A stretch of DNA of 64,000 nt, taken from the NCBI GenBank assembly GCA_019636655.1, contig JAHBXB010000001.1:1-64000 (forward strand). The letters are read 5' to 3'. Numbering within the stretch: position 1 is the first letter of the stretch; each line of letters begins with the position of its first letter. The notes under the pieces are model-generated. The model did not search any database, was not told where the DNA came from, and was given only the letters and a program-made list of their open reading frames with translations. Source of the DNA: Phycisphaeraceae bacterium. GTDB lineage: Bacteria > Planctomycetota > Phycisphaerae > Phycisphaerales > UBA1924. Positions 8,028 through 16,675 of the stretch are shown one piece after another. Position numbers and translations under genes: made by a program.

Positions 8028-9646
8028 GAACGTCACTCTGGTACGTGCTGGTCCTCATGCTCGCCGCGGTTCCGGTCACACTGACCGGATGCGGCAAGTC
8101 TCCACCGACCGGTGACGTCAAGGCGGCGATCGAGAAGGAGATCAGGAGCAGCCGACCGGACTTGATCGACACGTCGGTCGAGGGGGTTGACGTCACGTCG
8201 ATCACACTGGCCGACTTCAAGCAGATTAAGTCCGCGACGCGGGCAAACGCAGGACTGCCGGTATTCGAGGGCGACTGGACCGCCAAGGTACGGTTCAAGG
8301 AGCCCTACGGCTGGGTGGTCGTCATGATCGATGGGACCCGGGTCGTTCGTACGGTGGCGAACAAGGGGGACGAAGTCGAGTGCAAGGGGACAGTCCATGC
8401 GTACCTGGACGAGGACGACGAAAAATGGCACGCCACCGCGATGATGCAGGGCGAGCCATGGTCGACGCTCTGGGACAAGATCGCCGACAGCAAGGGCATG
8501 GCGCCGACGTTCGCCTACCGGGTCGTCTCCTCGGACGGGGGGTCGAGCACCGCCCCGCGCGGCACCGACTTCCTCCCCCATTCGAAGCTCAAGCCGATGG
8601 TGGTCGAGGACTCGCCGGAGATGAAGAAGCTGCTGGCGGATTCGGCCGAGAAGCAGCGGATTGCGCAGGAGGCGGCCGAGGCGGAGCGGCAGCGGAGGCA
8701 GGCTGAGGCGGTAGAGCGGCAACGCAAGGCGATGGAGGAGGCGGCGGAGCGCCAGCGGATCGCTCAGGCCGAAGCGGCCGAGCGTCAACGCGTCGCTCAG
8801 GAGCAAGCGGCGGAGCGCCGCCGAGTAGCCGAAGAAGAGGCGAAGCAGCAGGCGGAGGCGCAGCGTCGCGCCCGCCTGACCCCGCTGATCCAGCCATTCC
8901 AGGGCGAGTCTGGCGCGGTCATCGTGTCGGACGCCGGCACGACCATGGGGACGGTCATCCTGAACGCCCAAGTGGACGAGGAGAAGTTCACGGTCAAGGG
9001 CGATGGGATCGATCTTCGCGAGATGCCGTTCCGCGAGTTCACATTCGAAGCCACCATCGACCCCAGAAACGTGCTGGTGATGAAGTCATCGATCGGCGCT
9101 GCGCCGCTGGAGTTCTCCAGAGCGACCGCAAGCGGGATCACGGGCAACGGCGTGTCTCTCTCGTCCCTTGATGCGGCGGAGCGTCAGCGGCTTGACGCCC
9201 TGATCGCGACCGGCAAGAAACTCGGCTCGGCCACGCCCGCGGGGCTCAACGTCGAGGTGCTCGACGCCAACGCGGCGAAGGCCAGGCCGGCGGATCTCAC
9301 TCTGACGGGCATCCCGGGGACGATCTTCTATCGCGGCCGCAACGACGCGAGAATCGCCGGGCTGTTCGCCGGAACAGTGAGCCGAAGCGCGTACACGTGG
9401 CGGCAGGAACTGGTGTGTATCCGTCTTCCTGAGCCGGGGACCTGCGCCGGGCTATACATCCGGGGCTCGGGCGCCGCGACCGACAACCTGCTGGTTGTCG
9501 TCAACGGGGTCCACCGAGCGAGGATTGAGGCGATGCCCGCCAACGGCGCGGCCATCATCTCGCTGCCGCCCGGGACCGAGGTGCTGGACCTCCGGTTCGA
9601 GGCGCTGGGCTCGGCACAGTCGCGCGGGATCGCCATGATCAAGTGA
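8024..9646 (+). CDS. Lipoprotein with long charged coiled coil
   Basis: 540 residues. The signal ends in the lipobox LTGC at residue 23. Residues about 30-190 form a globular domain starting DVKAAIEKEIRSS. Residues about 195-288 are an almost pure E/A/Q/R heptad region (repeated AERQR and QEAAE units), a long coiled coil. Residues about 290-540 form a second globular domain rich in beta strand, ending with a carbohydrate-binding-like jelly-roll (the last 110 residues, beginning at GIPGTIFYRG). This suggests an envelope protein spanning some distance, with a binding domain at its tip. Function is unknown. The ATGA overlap links it to the preceding lipoprotein. The coiled-coil DNA is low-complexity and may show length variation between strains. 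Confidence 0.75.
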   Translation: MRTSLWYVLVLMLAAVPVTLTGCGKSPPTGDVKAAIEKEIRSSRPDLIDTSVEGVDVTSITLADFKQIKSATRANAGLPVFEGDWTAKVRFKEPYGWVVVMIDGTRVVRTVANKGDEVECKGTVHAYLDEDDEKWHATAMMQGEPWSTLWDKIADSKGMAPTFAYRVVSSDGGSSTAPRGTDFLPHSKLKPMVVEDSPEMKKLLADSAEKQRIAQEAAEAERQRRQAEAVERQRKAMEEAAERQRIAQAEAAERQRVAQEQAAERRRVAEEEAKQQAEAQRRARLTPLIQPFQGESGAVIVSDAGTTMGTVILNAQVDEEKFTVKGDGIDLREMPFREFTFEATIDPRNVLVMKSSIGAAPLEFSRATASGITGNGVSLSSLDAAERQRLDALIATGKKLGSATPAGLNVEVLDANAAKARPADLTLTGIPGTIFYRGRNDARIAGLFAGTVSRSAYTWRQELVCIRLPEPGTCAGLYIRGSGAATDNLLVVVNGVHRARIEAMPANGAAIISLPPGTEVLDLRFEALGSAQSRGIAMIK

Positions 9647-9659
9647 GCCACCGGAGTCC

Positions 9660-12600
9660 TTACTCGGACGCGTATTCGATGACCACGGTTCCGGTGGGCT
9701 TTGGTAAGCGGACCTCGTGTTCGGAGATGACCTCTGCGGGCTCACCATCGATCGTCGCCGATTTGATCCGCAGCGTGCCGACGCCGCGGACGACAACCCC
9801 GCCCGGCGGTGTTCGAAGACCGCCCGCGAGGTCGATCGTGGTTCGGTCGCCATCGTCCCGCAGTGAGTAGGTGACCGGTCCGTACTCCGTCGGGAACGCG
9901 CGAACACGCACCCCGGGCGCTTCGCGGGCCCACTGGGGCTTGATCCCCGCGGCGATGACCAATGAGCGGTCGCTCTCCCGCTCATAGACCATCATGGATC
10001 GAATCGCGTTGAGAAAGTCGCCGCCGACCCAGGTATGGGGCATGTCGCCGATGAAGCGGGGGGCCCGCTCGTCCTTCCAGACCACCTCGGCCCATTGGTT
10101 CCAGGCGGTGGGACGCTGGTCGTCGAGGAAGAAGTCGAGCAGCTCGTGGGCCCGCTCGGGCTGGCCGAGGCGAACGAAGATGCCGATGAGGCGGACTTCG
10201 TACGGGGTGTAGTCCTTCCACTCGGCCGTGCCGTCACGACGCCGAGTAAAGAACTCGAAGTACTTGTCGAATGTCCGCTGGAGCGCGGATTGCGGGGCCT
10301 TTCCCAGTTGACCGCATGGGAAGACGGCGATCGCCGTGGAGGTGGCGTCGAAGTCTCCCAGTTCGACGCACCCCGGGATGTAGTCGATTCCCTTGACCTT
10401 CATTGCCAGCGGGATCGATTCGTACAGCGCGGTCTCGTAGGCGTCGCGCGCGGCAGAAAATCGGTTCACGAGATCGGAGCGACCGATGGCCTGGGCGAGC
10501 TCCACGGCATCGGAGAGGCCGCGGATTGTGAAGAACGAGTCCCAGTAGGAGTGCATCGGCTTGGCGGAGTATCCCTCGTGGCTGATGGACTCGGGGACGA
10601 GGCCGAAGCAGGCGCGGACCGAATCGGGGCCGTCGGCGTATTCGCCCGTGCGGCGCTGGGCCGACAGGGATTGCAGGTACTCCACGCCCTTTTCGATCCG
10701 CGGCATCTGCTGCCTGACGAACTCCAGGTCGCCTGTGAAGGCCCAGTAGGTTCGCACAGCGTAGATAAACTGGCCGGTGGAGTCGTGCTCGTTCACCGGA
10801 TCAGGCCCGCGCGAATCAACGACGCAGGGGACCTTTCCGTTGTCGTACTGGCGCGGGCCGTACCACTCGATGAACTCGCGGGCCTCGCGTGGATGACCCG
10901 TCGCGAGTAGGGCGGCGGAGGTCATCGAGCCATCCCGGATCCAGGACCGCTCGTACGTACGAGACCCCGGCTGGATGGCCGGGCCGTCGCGGTTGATCAG
11001 GATGTATGCCTGCATGGTGCGGAACGCGGCGACGAGGCGCGACCCCGATGGGGGGAGTTCGAGACCCACCTGGTTGATTCGGTCGGACCACGCCAAAGCA
11101 ACGTGGCGGAACCGCTGCTGGACATACCCCTCGGGGGGGCGGGACGCCGGCGTGGCCGGGGGACGCGCGCCTTCACCAAGTGGAATACTGATGGTGGCGG
11201 TGAGTTGCTCACCCGGCGCGAGATCAACGTTGTACAGCAGCGCGCCCGAAGCCAGGCCACTTGGGTCATCGATCGCCTGCGCGGCGGGCGGTGAGCCGGT
11301 CGTCGCGAGGTGCTCGGCGATCTCGCCGCCATCGAAGGTGCTGGCGCCGAACGCCGCCGGGGACCACGCCTCGATCGTTCGGGTGCCGTTGACGACTACG
11401 CGGGAGGTGTCGAACTCGATGCGCGAGATCGGGGAAACACCACCAGTGATGTTCAGGTCCTGCCACCACGGGAGAACCTGGAACGGCCTGATCGCGAGCG
11501 CCAGGGCTCCTTGGAGCCGCCGCGGAGACGAGTTACGCAGGGTGTACTGGCCGATGACGCGGCTCTGACTCTGGGGCCCATCAGCGAACGCGGTGATGTC
11601 CAGCGTGAAGCCGGGGGCGTTCCAGAGCACGCTGGGGATCGGGAGGTCGCCGTGCTCAAGCCGCTGGGTCGCGGAGACATCGGCCCAGGTGAGGAGGCGA
11701 GGGGCTCCGTCGTCGTTCAGGACCACCATCGGCTCGACGGTGAACCCCTGCTTGGCGACCTCGAGCGTTCCATCCTCGCTCAGAAGGGCCTCCTCAGAGG
11801 ACTCCGGGGTGCCGACAATCGTCCAATATGCCTGCTCGTCGTGGAACTGGCGGGGGAACCACCCGCGGGGAGACTTTCGGGCCACCTCACGGATGAAGGC
11901 GTTGCGGGTGGATCCGAACGCGGCGTCGCGCACATCAAGCCGCTCGACTCGTACCGGAGCGTCCGGATCCGCGCGCCGGCGGACGGCCAGTCGCAGGTAG
12001 CGGCCCTCAGAATCAGGCGCCGCCACCCAGTCGCGGCCGCCGTTGCCGCCGCGGACGGACGCCACGGTCTCCCATTGCGAGCGGTCCTGGGATACCTCCA
12101 GGTCATAATCGGTGGCAAACGCGGAAGCGCTCCATTCAATGACCGCGCCGCCGATCTCGCACGACCGACCGAGGTCAAGTTCGAGCCAGGGTGAGCCATC
12201 GGTGGCGTCCGGAGTCCAGCCGAGAACTCCGTCGGTCGGGGGGCCCTGGGACGACAGGGATCCGGATGAGGCTCGCATGGCAGTCGCGCCCGCCGGCGCG
12301 ATGGACTCCGGCAGTTCCTCGAACGCGAGCGAATCGAGGAACACCGAGCCCCGCCCTCCCTCCGACGCAGCGATCGCAAACTCGATCGCCCCGATGCGAT
12401 CCATGCGCGCCCCCCCCGAGGGACCCCACGCGAACTGAAACTGCCTCGCGCGGTACCGGACCGGCGTCCAGGCGCTCGGGAACTCGTACGCCCGCTGGTT
12501 GACCCACCAGACGTTGTCGCCCGATGGATCGACGAGTTTGAACTCGAGGTTGTTGCGGGGCGGCTTGGCCCCCTCCGGACCCTCCGCGCGGATCTGGAAC

Positions 12601-12890
12601 GAGAAGCGGTAGTTGGGGGGGAGTGCTAGATCGATCTCTTTCCGGGCAATGCAGTAGCCGGCGCCGGCCTCGAAGTCGAAATCGAGCCGCAGGCCCCGGC
12701 CGTCGACGCCGTCAGTCGGACTGAGAGAGGCTTTGACTCCGTCCGAAGCAATGACCCGCCACCCCGCAGCATTCTCGCAGTTGTCGAGAACCCGCGGCTG
12801 TGCCTGTGCGCGAAGCGAGGCGAAGATCACGGCGATCGTCGCGGCGGCGATCCACCGGCTGAACAGGGGTGATCCGGGGGAGGTATTCAC
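9660..12890 (-). CDS. Secreted glycosidase-like protein with discoidin domain
   Basis: 1,076 residues from a GTG at 12890; the signal peptide (to about residue 31, ending AQAQ) supports that start. Residues about 30-190 are a jelly-roll binding domain, and about 195-325 an F5/8 type C (discoidin) domain with WLELDLGRSCEIGGAVIEWS. From about 480 to 1000 the sequence has the helical pattern of a six-hairpin glycosidase, including YERSWIRDGSMTSAALLATGH and NEHDSTGQFIYAVRTYW. I cannot name a GH number with confidence; glucoamylase- or GH63/GH15-like clans are options. A LacI-type operator (12899-12912) lies nine bases upstream of the start, placing the gene in the sugar regulon. The GH1 gene precedes it by 44 nt. 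Confidence 0.8.
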   Translation of the reverse strand: MNTSPGSPLFSRWIAAATIAVIFASLRAQAQPRVLDNCENAAGWRVIASDGVKASLSPTDGVDGRGLRLDFDFEAGAGYCIARKEIDLALPPNYRFSFQIRAEGPEGAKPPRNNLEFKLVDPSGDNVWWVNQRAYEFPSAWTPVRYRARQFQFAWGPSGGARMDRIGAIEFAIAASEGGRGSVFLDSLAFEELPESIAPAGATAMRASSGSLSSQGPPTDGVLGWTPDATDGSPWLELDLGRSCEIGGAVIEWSASAFATDYDLEVSQDRSQWETVASVRGGNGGRDWVAAPDSEGRYLRLAVRRRADPDAPVRVERLDVRDAAFGSTRNAFIREVARKSPRGWFPRQFHDEQAYWTIVGTPESSEEALLSEDGTLEVAKQGFTVEPMVVLNDDGAPRLLTWADVSATQRLEHGDLPIPSVLWNAPGFTLDITAFADGPQSQSRVIGQYTLRNSSPRRLQGALALAIRPFQVLPWWQDLNITGGVSPISRIEFDTSRVVVNGTRTIEAWSPAAFGASTFDGGEIAEHLATTGSPPAAQAIDDPSGLASGALLYNVDLAPGEQLTATISIPLGEGARPPATPASRPPEGYVQQRFRHVALAWSDRINQVGLELPPSGSRLVAAFRTMQAYILINRDGPAIQPGSRTYERSWIRDGSMTSAALLATGHPREAREFIEWYGPRQYDNGKVPCVVDSRGPDPVNEHDSTGQFIYAVRTYWAFTGDLEFVRQQMPRIEKGVEYLQSLSAQRRTGEYADGPDSVRACFGLVPESISHEGYSAKPMHSYWDSFFTIRGLSDAVELAQAIGRSDLVNRFSAARDAYETALYESIPLAMKVKGIDYIPGCVELGDFDATSTAIAVFPCGQLGKAPQSALQRTFDKYFEFFTRRRDGTAEWKDYTPYEVRLIGIFVRLGQPERAHELLDFFLDDQRPTAWNQWAEVVWKDERAPRFIGDMPHTWVGGDFLNAIRSMMVYERESDRSLVIAAGIKPQWAREAPGVRVRAFPTEYGPVTYSLRDDGDRTTIDLAGGLRTPPGGVVVRGVGTLRIKSATIDGEPAEVISEHEVRLPKPTGTVVIEYASE

Positions 12891-12898
12891 TCAGCAAG

Positions 12899-12912
12899 TG
12901 TAACCGATTTCA
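12899..12912 (-). promoter_or_regulatory. LacI-type operator before the discoidin glycosidase
   Basis: On the minus strand TGAAATCGGTTACA, matching the other four sites of this locus. It sits between the GH1 gene and the discoidin glycosidase gene, immediately upstream of the latter's start. I see no clear -35/-10 pair next to it, unlike the other sites. Confidence 0.65.
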
Positions 12913-12934
12913 GGCCGGGTACGACTGGTTTTGC

Positions 12935-14287
12935 TCAGAACTCGCCGCCGTTCGTGCCGATCACCCGCGCGTACCAGCGGCCAGAGTCCTTGATGGTCCG
13001 CCGCTGCGTCCCGAAGTCGACGTGGACAAGGCCGAATCGCTCCTTGTACCCCTCCTGCCATTCGAAGTTGTCCATCAACGACCAGTGGAAGTAGCCTCGG
13101 ATGTCGGCGCCATCGGCGATTGCCCGGCGCAGCTCCGCGAGGTATCGCCGCGTGAAGTCGATTCGCGGCTGATCGTGGACCGCGCCGTCCTGGCTGACCC
13201 AGTCGTTGCACGAGAGACCATTCTCGGTGATGTACACGGGAAGCCCGTACGCCTCGTGCAAGAAGCGGGGGCCCCAGTACAGTGACTCGGGGACCACGGG
13301 CCAGCGGATGGCGGTCTGCGGGTGACCGGGCGGGAAGGGGACTTCCTCGGGAGTCCCGTCGCGCCCGGCGCGAACACGAACCGACTCGTAGATATTGACG
13401 CCGAAGAAGTCGAGTTTCTGCGAGATCGTCCGCATGTCCTCGTCCGAGGGCTTTAGCGCATCAGCGCCATAGGTCCGCATTCCGGATTCGGGGTACGCGC
13501 CGCGGCAGACCGCATCGGCGTACCACGCGCTGTTCCAAAGATCGCGACGGGAAACGGTCATCATGGCGTCACGTGCCGCGGCGATATCGGCCGGTGAATC
13601 TGTTGCCGGGCTTCGCGCGTATCCGATCGGCGCCCAGCCGATCGTGGGGGGGCTCTTGGCCCGCGAGCGGATCACCTGCACCGCCCGGCCGTGGGCCACG
13701 AGCGAGTGGTGACACGCGAGGAGTTGGTCACGCAAGTCCAGCCGCAGCCCCGGAGCGTGACGGCCGTCGCCGTGGCCGAAGTGGATGAAGCACTGCGGCT
13801 CGTTCAGCGTGATCCAGTTCGAGACGCGGTCCGAGAGTGCGTCGACAACAAGTGCGGTGTAGTCCGCGAACCAGGCGGGGCTCTCGGTGTTCAGCCAGCC
13901 GCCGCGGCGCTGAAGCGCCGACGGATAGTCCCAATGGAAGAGCGTGAGCCACGGCGATATGCCCGCCGCGAGAAGGGTGTCGACCAGCCGGTGGTAGAAG
14001 TCGATCCCCGCTGTATTCACGCGGCCCGTGCCCTCCGGCAAGAGCCGGCTCCACGAGATCGAGAACCTGTAGGCGCCCAGGCCGAGGTCCTTCATGATCC
14101 GGACGTCGTCGGCTGCACGGTGGTAGTGGTCGCACGCGTGGGCGCCGGAGTGTCCCTGGTAGACCGCGCCCGTCCGGCGGCAGAAGGCGTCCCACACGCT
14201 CTCGCCCCGGCCGTCGGCCTCGGCCGCGCCCTCGATCTGGTACGCCGACGTTGATCCGCCCCAGACAAACCCGGTCGGGAATCCCAT
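12935..14287 (-). CDS. GH1 beta-glucosidase
   Basis: 450 residues from the ATG at 14287, with AAGGAGG eight bases upstream; this gives the standard GH1 length. The family features are present: FVWGGSTSAYQIEGA at the N-terminus, the acid/base Glu163 in TLNEPQ, the nucleophile Glu355 in YITENG, and the C-terminal W-SLMDNFEW signature. It has no signal peptide, so it should act in the cytoplasm on imported beta-linked di- or oligosaccharides, releasing glucose. It lies divergent to the MalK-type ATPase gene (115 nt apart) and upstream of the discoidin glycosidase, as expected for a beta-glucan utilisation locus. The exact linkage specificity cannot be read from sequence. Confidence 0.95.
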   Translation of the reverse strand: MGFPTGFVWGGSTSAYQIEGAAEADGRGESVWDAFCRRTGAVYQGHSGAHACDHYHRAADDVRIMKDLGLGAYRFSISWSRLLPEGTGRVNTAGIDFYHRLVDTLLAAGISPWLTLFHWDYPSALQRRGGWLNTESPAWFADYTALVVDALSDRVSNWITLNEPQCFIHFGHGDGRHAPGLRLDLRDQLLACHHSLVAHGRAVQVIRSRAKSPPTIGWAPIGYARSPATDSPADIAAARDAMMTVSRRDLWNSAWYADAVCRGAYPESGMRTYGADALKPSDEDMRTISQKLDFFGVNIYESVRVRAGRDGTPEEVPFPPGHPQTAIRWPVVPESLYWGPRFLHEAYGLPVYITENGLSCNDWVSQDGAVHDQPRIDFTRRYLAELRRAIADGADIRGYFHWSLMDNFEWQEGYKERFGLVHVDFGTQRRTIKDSGRWYARVIGTNGGEF

Positions 14288-14401
14288 GGCATCGGCCTCC
14301 TTCGAGCACGCTCCGGCGGGGAAACATAGCGGGGACGCACGCTCGCCGGCAGCACACACGTATCCGTGCAGACCCGGATGGGACCGGTACACTGCTCCGC
14401 C

Positions 14402-15520
14402 ATGGCAACGGTCACACTCGAGAACGTGAGCAAGACATACCCCGGCGGCGTCGCCGCGGTCAGGGACATCTCACTCTCGATTCCCGACGACGCGTTTTGC
14501 GTCCTGGTCGGCCCGTCGGGGTGCGGGAAGTCAACCACGCTCCGGATGATCGCGGGCCTCGAGGACGCGACCGAGGGCACGATCTCCATCGGCGGTCGGG
14601 TTGTCAACGACGTGCAGCCGAAGGACCGCGACATCGCGATGGTGTTCCAGAACTACGCCTTGTACCCGCACATGACGGTGTACAAGAACATGGCCTTTGC
14701 GCTCAAGCTGCGGCGAATACCGAGGGCCGAGATCGACCGGCGTGTCCGCGAGGCGGCGCGTACGCTCGACATCGAGCACGTCCTGGACCGCAAGCCCGCG
14801 GCCTTGTCGGGCGGGCAGCGCCAGCGCGTGGCCCTCGGGCGGGCGATGGTCCGAGTGCCGAAGGTGTTCCTCTTCGATGAGCCGCTCTCGAACCTCGACG
14901 CCAAGCTCAGGCTCTCGACGCGTGCCGAGCTGAAGGCGCTCCACATGCGGCTCAAGACCACCACGGTTTATGTGACGCACGACCAGGAGGAGGCGATGAC
15001 GCTCGGCGATATCGTCGTCGTCATGTCCAACGGCGTCATCCAGCAGGCCGGTCCGCCGCTGGAGGTGTACCACCGCCCGGTCAACCGCTTCGTGGCCTCG
15101 TTCATCGGAATGCCCCCGATGAACTTCCTGCCCGGAACAGTCAGCGATGGTGCGCCAGCCGCGTTCACGGAGCAGGGGGCCGGCGGCCAGACGATCGCGC
15201 TCGGTGACAGGTTCGGCAGGGTGGTTCGCGACGCCGGGGCGCCCGTGTGGCTCGCCTTTCGGCCTACCGCTCTAGGCCTGTCGGGAACAGGTGACAGTCC
15301 CGGATTCCCGGTCATTCGCGCTGTTGTTGATGTCGTCGAGCCACTGGGAGACCAGGTCGACCTTTTCTGCACGACGCCGGGCGGCACGCGGATCATCGCG
15401 CGCATCGCCACTACGTCGCTTCCCGTGCGAGGCGACCCCGTGGGGCTCGCCGTCGACCTCTCAAAGGCCCACCTCTTCGATGCCGGCGAGTTCGGCGCCA
15501 ACCTCACCCTTGGTTCGTAG
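14402..15520 (+). CDS. Sugar ABC transporter ATPase, MalK/UgpC type
   Basis: 372 residues from the ATG at 14402. Walker A GPSGCGKS (37-44), Q-loop in VFQNYALYPH (81-90), signature LSGGQ (135-139), Walker B VFLFDE (155-160), and a His in the VYVTHDQEEAM switch. The C-terminal 130 residues form the OB-type regulatory domain of the MalK group. It energises carbohydrate import, most likely for the permeases encoded at 24473-26256; one MalK often serves several transporters. There is no Shine-Dalgarno sequence; TACACT ends eight bases before the ATG, so the mRNA may be leaderless. Its end overlaps the convergent lacI-type gene by 17 nt. Confidence 0.95.
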   Translation: MATVTLENVSKTYPGGVAAVRDISLSIPDDAFCVLVGPSGCGKSTTLRMIAGLEDATEGTISIGGRVVNDVQPKDRDIAMVFQNYALYPHMTVYKNMAFALKLRRIPRAEIDRRVREAARTLDIEHVLDRKPAALSGGQRQRVALGRAMVRVPKVFLFDEPLSNLDAKLRLSTRAELKALHMRLKTTTVYVTHDQEEAMTLGDIVVVMSNGVIQQAGPPLEVYHRPVNRFVASFIGMPPMNFLPGTVSDGAPAAFTEQGAGGQTIALGDRFGRVVRDAGAPVWLAFRPTALGLSGTGDSPGFPVIRAVVDVVEPLGDQVDLFCTTPGGTRIIARIATTSLPVRGDPVGLAVDLSKAHLFDAGEFGANLTLGS

Positions 15521-16559
15521 CGCTGCTCTCTCGCACGATCAGGGAGGTCTCAAGGCGCACGCTCGAACGCGGCGCCGATGGGGAGTCGATCCGCTTGACC
15601 AGCATGGTGACCGCCGCGCGGCCGGCTTCGGCCATCGGGACGCGGACCGTGCTCAGCCGAGGCCGGACCAGCGACGCCAGGCGCGTGTCATCAAAGCCAA
15701 TGACGCGCAGGTCGTTCGGCGCACTCAGGCCCGCATCGGCCGCCCGCTGGAGGATTCCTAGCGCGATCTCGTCGTTGCCCGCGAGAATGCTCGCCCCGCG
15801 CAGGTGCCCCGCGGCGGCCATCGAATCACCCCAATCCTGCCCCCACTCGATCGCGTACTCACCGAACATGATCTGGTCGGTCCGTGGCTTGGCGCCGCGG
15901 GCGCCCAGGGCGCCGACAAAGGCCTGGGCTCTCTCCTGCGTGTCGAAGTTCCCGGCCGGGCCACCGACAAAGTAGCAGCGGGCAGGATCGCCACCGTCCA
16001 GAAGATGCTCGGTCGCCTGGCGGGCGCCGACGGCGTGGTCGATCACGACGCTGTCGACCCCGGGAGAATCGATGTTCGCATCGAGAACGACAAGCGGGAT
16101 CCTGAACCCGCTGACCTGAGCCCAGAGTTCCTCGTTCGGTTCCGTGATCATGAGAGCCAGGCCGCCGATGATGCCAAAGCCCAGTGAGGCATCGCGCTTT
16201 CCGTCGCTGTGTCTGGCCTCGGAACTGACCAGCAGGTGGTATCCCTGCTCGCGCGCCGCATCGTCGGCGCCGCGGAGCAACTCGGAATAAAAGTCGCCAT
16301 GGATGTCCGGGAGGGCGATCCCGAGGACTTCGGTCCGCCGGGTCGTGAGGCTGCGGGCGAAGGCGTTCGGGCGGTATCCCAACTCGCGGATAACCTGCTG
16401 CACCTTCGCCGCAGTCTCCGAAGCGACCAGGTTTGGGCTGTTGAGCACGCGGCTCACCGTGGCGGTCGACACGCCGGCCGCGGTGGCGACATCCTGGATC
16501 GAAACCGCCCACGGCCGGGTGGCCGTCGCTGCGTCGGAGGGTTTCTGCCGGGAGAGCAT
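15504..16559 (-). CDS. LacI-family transcriptional repressor
   Basis: 351 residues. The N-terminal helix-turn-helix (about residues 19-45) has VSIQDVATAAGVSTATVSRVLN, followed by the hinge helix region NAFARSLTTRRT and a periplasmic-binding-type sugar-sensing domain (VLGIALPDIHGDFYSELLRG to the end). It should bind the palindromic TGTAA-CGGTT sites found five times in this locus and release them when a sugar or sugar phosphate binds. The start codon is preceded by TAGACT ending six bases upstream (complement of 16566-16571), suggesting a leaderless transcript. The nearest operator (16603-16616) lies 44 bp upstream and could also affect its own expression. Confidence 0.95.
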   Translation of the reverse strand: MLSRQKPSDAATATRPWAVSIQDVATAAGVSTATVSRVLNSPNLVASETAAKVQQVIRELGYRPNAFARSLTTRRTEVLGIALPDIHGDFYSELLRGADDAAREQGYHLLVSSEARHSDGKRDASLGFGIIGGLALMITEPNEELWAQVSGFRIPLVVLDANIDSPGVDSVVIDHAVGARQATEHLLDGGDPARCYFVGGPAGNFDTQERAQAFVGALGARGAKPRTDQIMFGEYAIEWGQDWGDSMAAAGHLRGASILAGNDEIALGILQRAADAGLSAPNDLRVIGFDDTRLASLVRPRLSTVRVPMAEAGRAAVTMLVKRIDSPSAPRSSVRLETSLIVRESSATNQG

Positions 16560-16586
16560 GCGTGGAGTCTAGCATAACTCAAAATG

Positions 16587-16616
16587 TGGTAGACTCTGGT
16601 GGCGTAAGCGGTTACA
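16587..16616 (+). promoter_or_regulatory. Extended -10 promoter and LacI-type operator
   Basis: An extended -10 element TGGTAGACT (16587-16595) is followed by the near-palindrome CGTAAGCGGTTACA (16603-16616), 60 nt before the ATG of the PF10091 lipoprotein. A bound repressor would cover the transcription start. Confidence 0.7.
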
Positions 16617-16675
16617 TTGCTGGAAATGCGGTATCTCGTTGTCGTGAACCCTTCAGTTCACGGAGGGGAGGATCT

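Noticed and set aside
8640-8880. Repetitive GCGGAGCGNCAGCGG DNA as a possible tandem-repeat element
   Set aside because: It is the codon-level image of a coiled coil in a good reading frame, not an independent repeat.
14288-14401. Search for a LacI-type operator between GH1 and the MalK-type gene
   Set aside because: No match to the motif; these two genes may be controlled differently despite their place in the locus.
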